Source: Methanobacteriota archaeon (GTDB taxonomy: Archaea > Thermoplasmatota > Poseidoniia > Poseidoniales > Poseidoniaceae). From it: a DNA stretch of 6,541 nucleotides. The stretch spans positions 1 through 6,541 of the forward strand of contig JABJFP010000142.1 of the NCBI GenBank assembly GCA_018662715.1. The letters are read 5' to 3'. Below the pieces are notes generated by a model. That model saw only the letters and a list, made by a program, of their open reading frames with translations, was not told the origin of the DNA and did no database searches. Positions 1 through 6,255 of this stretch are shown in pieces (the first letter of the stretch is position 1; each line of letters starts with the position of its first letter). The position numbers and the translations under genes are program-made.

Positions 1-930
1 ATCCCACGCCCCATCAACTGCAGCCGCTGGGCGTTCGGCCACCGAGGTCCACGTTGCATCCTCATTCATCATGTATAGAGAAGATACGGAATTAGCACGG
101 ATAGCCAAAACTGGTTCCGTTCCCCCCGTAAGGTCCAACCGATATTCATGATCAGTGCCGCTAGGCTGAGCGAGTGAATGGCTTTCCCACTCGCTTGAAC
201 CGGGATATTGTTCGAACAAGGACAATTCTCCTGTGGAGGTCAAAGTCGCTACCAACAAAGATCCGTTTGAAAGCAAAGCGGTTGAGATTTGGACATCCAA
301 GTCGGATTGATTGGCAATCCAGGAGGTTTCCAACTGTTGGCCGTCATAGGTCCAAAGAGAGAGATTGGTTGCGTTACCATCAGAAGTGACCAGAGCAACT
401 GCAAGCTTCCCATCTGGCATGATGAGCGAGGGGTGTTGAGTTGAAACGGCTTGGCCTTCCAAGCCGAGAGAAGTGAGAGACCATCCACTCGGTCGTTGCG
501 CTAGTTCAAGTTGATTCGTCGTGAGCCTGTAAACTAGGGAAGGCGCACCTGTTTCATCGATTGAAACTGAAATAGGTCCACCTAGGGCAGCAGCAGAGCG
601 GACCATTTCGTGTGTCCATCCGGATGTTGATTCTTGGCTAGCAAATATTTGTTGACCCGCCCCTGAAGTATACGCCAGCATTTGTTGTCCATCTGCATCA
701 AGAGAGGCTCCAAGGAATTGCCCCATGGTTCCCGTGGTGGCTACATCCATCTCTACCGCAGTCATTGAAGTGGGAGTATGAAGAACCATGTGCATGTTGT
801 CTTCAGTAACGATAATTGGCATCCCAGAAGGGCGGACATCAAAGATGAATTGAGTTGAAGGGTCAATGGAAGAAACAATGCATTGTTCAACCCATTGACC
901 GATAGGAGTTCCATCCTTCATGTGTTCAAG
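1..930 (-). repeat. C-terminal Trp-centred protein repeat array, truncated by window edge
   Basis: Residues about 800-1109 of the giant protein. Trp residues at 812, 904, 949, 1003, 1047 and 1093, with an apparent Trp-less unit near 858, give a period of about 45-46 residues and at least seven units. The units share 'D-x-x-G-x-P-x-hydrophobic-x-Y' followed by 'sGW', like the N-terminal array. The two arrays flank the FG-GAP propeller and are probably related to each other. This may be a second complete propeller, but the array could continue beyond base 1. Confidence 0.5.
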
Positions 931-3327
931 CTTCATCAGTTTGTGTCCGTCATTATTTGACAGCGTAAAGGCCATTGAAGTTTCTCCACGTGTGGCTGTC
1001 CCGAGGTCTAAACCAGTAAGCACACCATTGTACGTAAAGGTGAGATATTCTAAATCGCGTTCCGACAAAACGGGGTAATTCAAACTAAAATCTGTTCCTT
1101 CCGATGTATTTCTCATGGAATAAATAATTTCATTCAAGCCATCTGAATTGACATCACCATACCCGGCTAAGACCGAACCTAGATATTCTCCGCTAAGTCC
1201 TTCAGCGAGCAATTGAGATTCCGCCTGAAGTCCAGTTGAGGAACCAAGGAAAATCTCGAGACTGCCTCCGCTATCCCCACCGAGTTTGCTGATCAGGACA
1301 TCGCCAAACCCATCATCGTTTAAATCTCCAATTGCTTCAATCGCCCCACCAATTCGGGCGTTTGGTTCGGATGAGAGGAGGGTCCAATCCGGCTCCGAAG
1401 ACATCGCTCCTGTCGCCCCATTGTACAACCAAAGTTTTCCTGCACTGAAACCCCCGCCTGAACTGTTGTACGGCTCAGAAATGATGTGGTCTTCAAGCCC
1501 ATCTCCGTTAATGTCTTCCAAACATGCAATATTGTGGCCAAACAACCTTCCTTGTTGATTGGACTCAACAATATGGATTGGAGTTCCATCATAACCGTTT
1601 GAAGAACCCTCAAAATACTCAATTGAAGAATACGATAGAGCATCATCGTAAGTTCCTGTGTTCCCGACAATCAATTCATCGAAACTGTCCCCGTTGATAT
1701 CGCAAGCTTCCATCGTACGTCCAAACATTTTCCCGTTTGTGGTTTGAGTCAGATTACGCTCCAGTATCATGCTGCCCGTTTCGAAGCCAAAGACAAGGAC
1801 TTTACCGGATTTGTTCTCAGTACCGCTAAGGCCATTTCCCCATCCTTGTGCGGAGACTGCCAATGCAGAATGGCTACCGCTCTGTTCAAGCGAGTTCACA
1901 ACATCACCGATACGTTCGTCTCCAGTTCCCGACATGGAGTACATCGGTTGGGAAGTCAGACCATCCCCGTGGCCAGTGAAAATTTGAACTTGGCCTTGCT
2001 GGCCCTCGCTTTGAGTAAGATTGTACCATCCTGGAACGCCAACTGCTAAGTCTTGGATTCCATCCCCATCAAAATCACCGAGGTCGATTCCCATCCCAAA
2101 GTGGAATAGATCTCCCTCGCCTGCTAAAATGACATCAGGGATTGATGAAAGCCCTGAACTTGAACCGTGGTAAACATCAACTCTACCGTTGTGAGTATTT
2201 CCTAGAAGATCGGCTGTTGGAGTTGCAATAATCAAGTCTGCGAATCCATCTGCGTTCAAGTCACCCATCATCATAGAACCTTCAATAGCGTCATCTTCGC
2301 CGGTTACAGTGTAGGATGGTGTCGGATTAATTCTACCAGAGTCTTGTCCATCTAGGGAACGAATCAACTGAATCGAGAAACTCGATGGCCCTTGCAATAC
2401 CGTTGCTACTTGCTCAATGTTGTTGGCATCCAGCCCCATACCGAGTGCTGAACTCATGCTGGCATCTTGTGAAAGAATCTGAGATTCATGCTCCCAACCG
2501 TCAATTCTCAGGAGGATAACAGAGCCGGATGTGTTGCGGGTGTAGAGAATATGGGCAACACCGTTTGAATCAACCTCTAATTCGATGTCAGTGCCTACGG
2601 GTCCTGCATCAAGAAGGTACTTTGTCCAGTAGTTTCCGCTAAAGTTCACTTGATGTAAAGCACCATCTTGTGTCCTCATCAACCCCCATTCTAATCCATT
2701 AGGCGTGATATCCATTTCCAAATGAGTAGCATTCACGTCCTCAAAAATTGTGCGCGTATGCCATCTTGCACCATCCCAGTAATTCGTACTCATTGCAGCA
2801 TACCTCCCCATTTTCAGGTCGGGGCCATCGGCGTAGAGAACACGTGGACGCTCGTTGTCAGTCACTGCAATTGCGCAGTCGACAAGTCCGGTTGAATGCG
2901 ATGCAGTCACATTATCAACGAGCATGGAAGACCAGTAGCCACCTGGGGTATGAACCGCTGTGCGAACAGGACCTTCTTCTGTACTCCAACAGAAATGTTC
3001 AGAGTTGTGCCTGGTGAGTTTCATGTCTGGGACACCGTGATGCTCAACTGAAGAATTATTCAATTCAACATTCGCCCAGTAATCCAAGGCTGATTCTTCC
3101 CGAACAACGGCACTTTCAAGGCCGTCAAACGAAATTACAGTCCCTGCAAAATCATGGCCATCACCGCTTGAAAGTGTAAATGGAGACGATGATTGGGGAT
3201 TTTCTGGAGACTCGTCAAATATCTCACCACCTTGATAATTCACCATTGGAGAAAATGAGGTGAGCAAAAAAAGCAGGAAAATAAGAACGCTTTTTTGCAC
3301 TGGAGTTCCAAGAAGAGCACCCGACAT
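1..3327 (-). CDS. Giant secreted beta-propeller protein with FG-GAP (integrin-alpha-like) repeats, 3' end beyond window
   Basis: The frame is open from an ATG at 3327 to base 1, giving 1109 residues without a stop, so the C-terminus is missing. A Sec-type signal peptide is visible: a short N-terminus with K12, then hydrophobic residues of about 14-25. Three repeat regions follow. Residues about 75-335 carry Trp-centred units (W84, W132, W184/W189, W234, W278). Residues about 345-770 form seven FG-GAP units, six with a calcium-loop motif of the DxNxDG type. Residues about 800-1109 carry more Trp-centred units. Many N-x-S/T sequons are present, which would fit archaeal N-glycosylation. FG-GAP propellers in known proteins bind ligands or partner proteins outside the cell, often with calcium. 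No catalytic motif was recognised, so adhesion or surface binding is inference. The gene is divergent from the thiamine kinase gene. The ATG lies directly before the signal peptide, so the start is convincing, although its Shine-Dalgarno sequence is weak. Confidence 0.93.
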   Translation of the reverse strand, partial: MSGALLGTPVQKSVLIFLLFLLTSFSPMVNYQGGEIFDESPENPQSSSPFTLSSGDGHDFAGTVISFDGLESAVVREESALDYWANVELNNSSVEHHGVPDMKLTRHNSEHFCWSTEEGPVRTAVHTPGGYWSSMLVDNVTASHSTGLVDCAIAVTDNERPRVLYADGPDLKMGRYAAMSTNYWDGARWHTRTIFEDVNATHLEMDITPNGLEWGLMRTQDGALHQVNFSGNYWTKYLLDAGPVGTDIELEVDSNGVAHILYTRNTSGSVILLRIDGWEHESQILSQDASMSSALGMGLDANNIEQVATVLQGPSSFSIQLIRSLDGQDSGRINPTPSYTVTGEDDAIEGSMMMGDLNADGFADLIIATPTADLLGNTHNGRVDVYHGSSSGLSSIPDVILAGEGDLFHFGMGIDLGDFDGDGIQDLAVGVPGWYNLTQSEGQQGQVQIFTGHGDGLTSQPMYSMSGTGDERIGDVVNSLEQSGSHSALAVSAQGWGNGLSGTENKSGKVLVFGFETGSMILERNLTQTTNGKMFGRTMEACDINGDSFDELIVGNTGTYDDALSYSSIEYFEGSSNGYDGTPIHIVESNQQGRLFGHNIACLEDINGDGLEDHIISEPYNSSGGGFSAGKLWLYNGATGAMSSEPDWTLLSSEPNARIGGAIEAIGDLNDDGFGDVLISKLGGDSGGSLEIFLGSSTGLQAESQLLAEGLSGEYLGSVLAGYGDVNSDGLNEIIYSMRNTSEGTDFSLNYPVLSERDLEYLTFTYNGVLTGLDLGTATRGETSMAFTLSNNDGHKLMKLEHMKDGTPIGQWVEQCIVSSIDPSTQFIFDVRPSGMPIIVTEDNMHMVLHTPTSMTAVEMDVATTGTMGQFLGASLDADGQQMLAYTSGAGQQIFASQESTSGWTHEMVRSAAALGGPISVSIDETGAPSLVYRLTTNQLELAQRPSGWSLTSLGLEGQAVSTQHPSLIMPDGKLAVALVTSDGNATNLSLWTYDGQQLETSWIANQSDLDVQISTALLSNGSLLVATLTSTGELSLFEQYPGSSEWESHSLAQPSGTDHEYRLDLTGGTEPVLAIRANSVSSLYMMNEDATWTSVAERPAAAVDGAWD
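1018..2295 (-). repeat. Seven-unit FG-GAP / integrin-alpha-type beta-propeller
   Basis: Residues about 345-770 of the giant protein. Each unit begins with an FG/IG/LG-type turn, then a 'GD-x-N-x-DG-x-x-D' calcium-loop-like motif, then a strand ending in a 'G-x-hydrophobic-x-hydrophobic-x-x-G' hairpin. The loop aspartates fall at residues 356, 418, 543, 605, 668 and 725. The unit at 481 sits exactly on the 62-residue period but has E-Q-S-G-S-H-S in place of the loop. Seven blades at this period is the expected size of an integrin-alpha-like propeller. Calcium binding by the six intact loops is established for the family and inferred here. Confidence 0.88.
2323..3105 (-). repeat. N-terminal Trp-centred protein repeat array (probable beta-propeller or sialidase-like fold)
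   Basis: Within the giant protein, residues about 75-335 contain units roughly 44-52 residues apart. Each has an aromatic 'YW' or 'GW' followed by a beta-rich stretch and a loose 'hydrophobic-D-x-x-G-x-hydrophobic-x-Y' segment. Trp positions are 84, 132, 184/189, 234 and 278. A further unit after W278 appears to lack the Trp. The pattern resembles propeller blades of the kind found in sialidase-like or WD-like folds, but no canonical Asp-box is visible. The fold is inferred from periodicity only. Confidence 0.55.
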
Positions 3328-3366
3328 GATACACTCACACACCCCGACCTAGAAAATCGTTGTTCA

Positions 3367-3373
3367 CTTATTT
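3367..3373 (-). promoter_or_regulatory. Possible archaeal TATA box for the giant propeller gene
   Basis: Reading the minus strand, AAATAAG lies about 43 bp upstream of the ATG at 3327. A transcription start about 25 bp downstream would give a 5' leader of roughly 15-20 nt. The element touches one edge of the inverted repeat at 3375-3396. Only the position and AT-richness support this call. Confidence 0.25.
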
Positions 3374-3374
3374 C

Positions 3375-3396
3375 TTGACCCCCCTTAGGGGGTCAA
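3375..3396. promoter_or_regulatory. Perfect 9-bp inverted repeat in divergent intergenic region, candidate operator
   Basis: TTGACCCCC and GGGGGTCAA are exact reverse complements separated by the 4 nt CTTA. The element lies 28 bp before the thiamine kinase start and 47 bp before the giant protein start, so it sits between two divergent genes. Such a dyad fits a binding site for a dimeric regulator controlling one or both genes. A transcribed GC-rich hairpin in a leader is the alternative. A terminator is unlikely because no gene ends here. The regulator is unknown. Confidence 0.5.
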
Positions 3397-3424
3397 TAGA
3401 CAAAAGGCCAATGATGACAACCGT

Positions 3425-4090
3425 TTGCTTGAGAAAGGGAAACGACTTCGTATCACCGTGGAAGAAGCCTATCGCCTCATTTTAGCAAACGGCCCTTGGC
3501 CGAATATTTCTCTTCTTCAACCTCAATGCGAACGAGCGGTTCAAGTTATTGCTTGCGACGGAGCCCTTGACCGGGCCCTTGCTGCTGACCTTCCGGTCGA
3601 TATCGTAATTGGAGACATGGATAGCGTTCAAAACAAGACGTTGGCAGAATTTCTAAAACAAGGAGGCGAAGTTGTCGAAATCAAGGACCAAGAATCAAAC
3701 GATTTTACAAAAGCCGTAAATTATTGTGTTGAAAAAGGGCAGACGAGATTGGTCGTCTTTGGAGGATTAGGTCATGACCTCGGCCATGAATGGGGAAACA
3801 TCCTGACAAGTGTTGCTTCTAATCTTCAGATCGAAATGGTCCATGATGGAAAGAGTATCCGGACCTTGGAAAAAGATATTTCATATTCTATAGAAATGAC
3901 CCCTGGCGAGGAATTCTCCTTGTTTGCAATTCCATTTTGTGATGGCATCAGCCTCACCGGGTGTTCATATGAATTGCATCAACACCGATTGGAAATGGGA
4001 AGTCAGGGCGTCCATAATATCGCCAAGGAAAAGCAACTTCAGCTTTCGTTTGAACAGGGCGCTCTCGTGATGATCAAATCTCTTCGGTGA
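3425..4090 (+). CDS. Thiamine pyrophosphokinase (divergent)
   Basis: Predicted to transfer a pyrophosphate group from ATP to thiamine, making the cofactor thiamine diphosphate in the cytoplasm. The 221 residues match the usual length of the family. Visible motifs are the nucleotide/substrate region C44-D-G-A, the acidic G63-D-M-D-S, the D88..S91-N-D93-F-T-K segment, and a G-rich motif ending H121-E-W-G-N125. The C-terminal half (about 150-221) fits the thiamine-binding beta domain, with S-L-F-A-I at 165-169 and G195-V-H-N near the end. In the usual 'GGRxDHxxxN' motif, H and N are kept but R and D are replaced by D118 and G120. No in-frame ATG exists after the upstream stop at 3386, so TTG at 3425 is the best start; GTG at 3458 is the alternative. 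No good Shine-Dalgarno sequence is seen. A role in salvaging imported thiamine is inference. The related pterin pyrophosphokinase-type enzymes are a less likely alternative. Confidence 0.85.
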   Translation: MLEKGKRLRITVEEAYRLILANGPWPNISLLQPQCERAVQVIACDGALDRALAADLPVDIVIGDMDSVQNKTLAEFLKQGGEVVEIKDQESNDFTKAVNYCVEKGQTRLVVFGGLGHDLGHEWGNILTSVASNLQIEMVHDGKSIRTLEKDISYSIEMTPGEEFSLFAIPFCDGISLTGCSYELHQHRLEMGSQGVHNIAKEKQLQLSFEQGALVMIKSLR

Positions 4091-4949
4091 CTGGACCTTT
4101 CGGAAGATGATTCCTTAACATTGCTGAATAATCCTCAACGCCATCCCAACTTTGAGCGACCTCATCAATTCGGGCCTGCTCAAGTGTGGAATCATATCCG
4201 CCCCAATCTTCAATCAGTTTGAGTTTGAATGCGGCACGAGGAGTGTGACCTGGGAGGAAATTTCTCCACAAGAAAGGGATTCTTCCTGGAGTGACACGGT
4301 TGACGATTTGCACAATGGACGTATTGCAAGTCGTTAGCAAGGAATGGTACCACTCAGGGCTAACTGAAAGTTGATTCAACTTTTGAATCATACCAAGAAG
4401 AAGCATCTTATCTTTCCCTGGCGGAGTGATGGCTCTAAACATGTAATCCTTGTTTTGGCGAGCATGCGTTCGCAGCCCCGTCACGTCGCGTTCAAACCCA
4501 ACCAGAAGATAGAGTTCGTACGCTCGCCAAAGCCCATCCCACGGATGGTAACGTTCACCCTTTTCACGGCGGGTCTCGAAAGAAAAAGAGAGACATGTTC
4601 CGCATTCAAATTCAAAGGTGAGATAGGTATGAGCCATTCCTTTTATCGCATGGAAATGATCTACCATGAACCAAACATCCTTGAGTTCATCCAAACGAAC
4701 GTTGACCTCTTCTTCCCATCGCTCATCACGGTCCCGAGTGGTTCGCCAGTGGAAATCACGAACCATTTTGAATGTAATATCGTTGCCATCGACTTGAGCA
4801 GTCGTGAGGTGTTCACAATCGGCTGCCCAAATAAGGTCCAATTTGGGCCGAAGGGGGCGAATACGAGTCCACCAAACATATGCAAGACGAAGGAAAAACA
4901 ACCCAGCCAGGGCGATGATTACAGTCAGTACTATTTCTTTGAAGTCCAT
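4074..4949 (-). CDS. Membrane-anchored Lnb_N / DUF4105 domain protein
   Basis: 291 residues. One N-terminal transmembrane helix (about residues 6-26) is followed by basic residues (R28, R31, R34). The rest resembles the Lnb N-terminal periplasmic domain family (DUF4105). Recognisable elements are the strand before A106-H107-T, the phrase S-F-E-T-R-R-E-K-G-E (about 123-132), 'YELYLLVGFERDVTGLR' (144-160), the 'N-Q-L...P-E-W-Y' segment (192-201), the Cys motif T-T-C208-N-T, and 'RNFLPGH' (229-235). Family members usually carry an N-C-T motif at the Cys. The family is biochemically poorly defined, and a papain-like hydrolase role for His and Cys is only a suggestion. The gene follows the Ig-like surface protein gene after 4 bp and its end overlaps the thiamine kinase gene by 17 bp, tail to tail. 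Which side of the membrane the domain faces is not settled by the sequence: the basic residues after the helix would favour a cytoplasmic domain. Confidence 0.85.
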   Translation of the reverse strand: MDFKEIVLTVIIALAGLFFLRLAYVWWTRIRPLRPKLDLIWAADCEHLTTAQVDGNDITFKMVRDFHWRTTRDRDERWEEEVNVRLDELKDVWFMVDHFHAIKGMAHTYLTFEFECGTCLSFSFETRREKGERYHPWDGLWRAYELYLLVGFERDVTGLRTHARQNKDYMFRAITPPGKDKMLLLGMIQKLNQLSVSPEWYHSLLTTCNTSIVQIVNRVTPGRIPFLWRNFLPGHTPRAAFKLKLIEDWGGYDSTLEQARIDEVAQSWDGVEDYSAMLRNHLPKGPVTEEI

Positions 4950-4952
4950 ACC

Positions 4953-4958
4953 ATCACC
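4953..4958 (-). promoter_or_regulatory. Shine-Dalgarno-like site overlapping upstream stop codon
   Basis: On the minus strand, GGTGAT lies 3 nt before the ATG at 4949 and contains the TGA stop of the preceding gene. It matches part of the GGAGGTGAT consensus. The spacing is short, but together with the 4-bp intergenic gap it points to translational coupling of the DUF4105 gene to the surface-protein gene. Confidence 0.5.
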
Positions 4959-6255
4959 ACTTATGCCAGATTCTCCAATCTTGGTCCCACCAATCTACAG
5001 AGCCGTCCGGATGTTGGCGCCATAACATACCTTGGTCATCAACAGTTGTGGGAAGTCCCTGTGGGTCAGGAGAACCGTCGGCGAGAATCTGTGGCTCGGG
5101 GCCCAAATTAGGCAGTTCTAACTGTTCAGGTTCTCGTATTCTAACCAGCATCAAAAAGACAAGAACCGTTACGACAAGAGCCAAGATACCAATTGAAATC
5201 CAACCAACAGATGTTGTCTCTGTTTCAGGCCCGAGTGAAGTTGATGGGAGTGATGCACTCTCATTTTCCATCAGTTCTAACGAAGGAAGGCGAATGAGGT
5301 TGGTTCCTTGAGTTGATGAAATCATTTTCTCAGTGATGATTTCTAATGTGACGAGATGGGCCCCAGGCCCCAAATTTGAACAATCAAAGGAGGAACTGTT
5401 GACGCCTGATATGACCGTACCTTGAACAGACCATACCTTCGCCATTGAGGAATAATCCATGGATTGCTCGGACTCTACCATTACAGAGCACGGTGTATCC
5501 GTTGTGTTTTGGTGGCCCATTACCTTCAGAGCGAAATCTGGAGGAGGGCGATTGAAAATTGTAAAGTTCAGCGACGATTCTGTAGTTTGACCCAGCCCGT
5601 TGCGATAGGTTTCTTTCAGCTCATAATCTCCGGCAGGCCAAGATGAACAATCCAGTGATTGCTGAGTATCAAGAACACTGAACGGGGCGCCGGTAAAGGT
5701 GCGCACTCCAGTTTCACCGTATCTCGGCCCGGTTTCATCGGAGAAATCACGATTAATGGTGCAGGTTTCTCCTGTTTGGATGCTTTGTCCAGCATCAAGG
5801 TCGAGGCGAACCAGGGGGACTTGCAATGCAGGTCTGAGCAGGAAGGTTGGAAGAGGATAAGTGGCGATAAAATCACCATCTCGGTCAAAGAAATCTAATC
5901 TTAAATCATGCTCTCCCGCAGACCAGGAATCGTAGACTAAACTGATGTTGGTTTGAGACTCAAATGCTAACTCTTGAACGACCAATACCTCTCGCTCTTT
6001 ATGCAGTCCACGTAACTTGACAATCATCTCGTTTTGGAATTGGGTAGAATTGAGAACAACAACAACGCGTACAGCATCAATATCTCCGTCTTGGTTGGTA
6101 TCAATCGTATCATTGCGTAAGGCGAGTAGCGTCAAACCTTGCTCGGCAAGACGTTCATCAGGCGTAAGTTCAGCCGAGCCGTTCATCGTAGGGATACAAC
6201 AGAGGAACAGAAGCAATGTGAAGGCGAGTGCAGTTGTTTTGGAAGGTTCACTCAT
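4954..6255 (-). CDS. Secreted single-pass membrane protein with Ig-like repeats and Trp-rich cytoplasmic tail
   Basis: No named family was recognised. With ATG at 6255 the protein has 433 residues. A signal peptide covers about 1-27 (K6, hydrophobic 9-22). An EF-hand-like D52-T-N-Q-D56-G-D-I-D60 loop follows. Three Ig-like units about 90 residues apart are marked by the motif S-x-W/L-x-x-G-x-x-x-L at residues 110-119, 205-213 and 293-302. The last two carry Cys pairs (C165/C203 and C256/C292), likely disulfides. A transmembrane helix at about 350-371 is followed by basic residues, placing the tail inside the cell. The tail ends in a motif with W412, P416-D-G-S-V, W422-W423, W427, W430 and W433. 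Eight N-x-S/T sequons lie outside. GTG at 6264 is a possible earlier start, but it lies inside the Shine-Dalgarno sequence, so ATG 6255 is preferred. A role in cell-surface architecture or sensing is inference. Confidence 0.88.
   Translation of the reverse strand: MSEPSKTTALAFTLLLFLCCIPTMNGSAELTPDERLAEQGLTLLALRNDTIDTNQDGDIDAVRVVVVLNSTQFQNEMIVKLRGLHKEREVLVVQELAFESQTNISLVYDSWSAGEHDLRLDFFDRDGDFIATYPLPTFLLRPALQVPLVRLDLDAGQSIQTGETCTINRDFSDETGPRYGETGVRTFTGAPFSVLDTQQSLDCSSWPAGDYELKETYRNGLGQTTESSLNFTIFNRPPPDFALKVMGHQNTTDTPCSVMVESEQSMDYSSMAKVWSVQGTVISGVNSSSFDCSNLGPGAHLVTLEIITEKMISSTQGTNLIRLPSLELMENESASLPSTSLGPETETTSVGWISIGILALVVTVLVFLMLVRIREPEQLELPNLGPEPQILADGSPDPQGLPTTVDDQGMLWRQHPDGSVDWWDQDWRIWHKW

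Noticed and set aside
1320..1670. Minus-strand open frame of 116 codons inside the giant gene
   Set aside because: It is a different frame of the same strand as the FG-GAP repeats, which are clearly coding here, so it is a shadow.
1744..2049. Plus-strand open frame of 101 codons
   Set aside because: Antisense to FG-GAP blades 2 to 4, with no motif and no start signal.
3375..3396. Inverted repeat as a transcription terminator
   Set aside because: Both flanking genes start here and run outward, so nothing ends at this point, and no T-run follows.
3328..3424. Thiamine diphosphate riboswitch before the thiamine kinase gene
   Set aside because: The leader is short and I could not see the conserved riboswitch elements; only the simple dyad is present.
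4371..5111. Plus-strand open frame of 246 codons
   Set aside because: It lies antisense to the recognisable DUF4105 domain and the end of the Ig-like protein, has no recognisable motif or ribosome site, and its composition looks like a shadow frame.
5616..5888. Minus-strand open frame of 90 codons
   Set aside because: Overlaps the Ig-like surface protein in another frame; the surface protein has signal peptide, Cys pairs and membrane helix, so this is a shadow.
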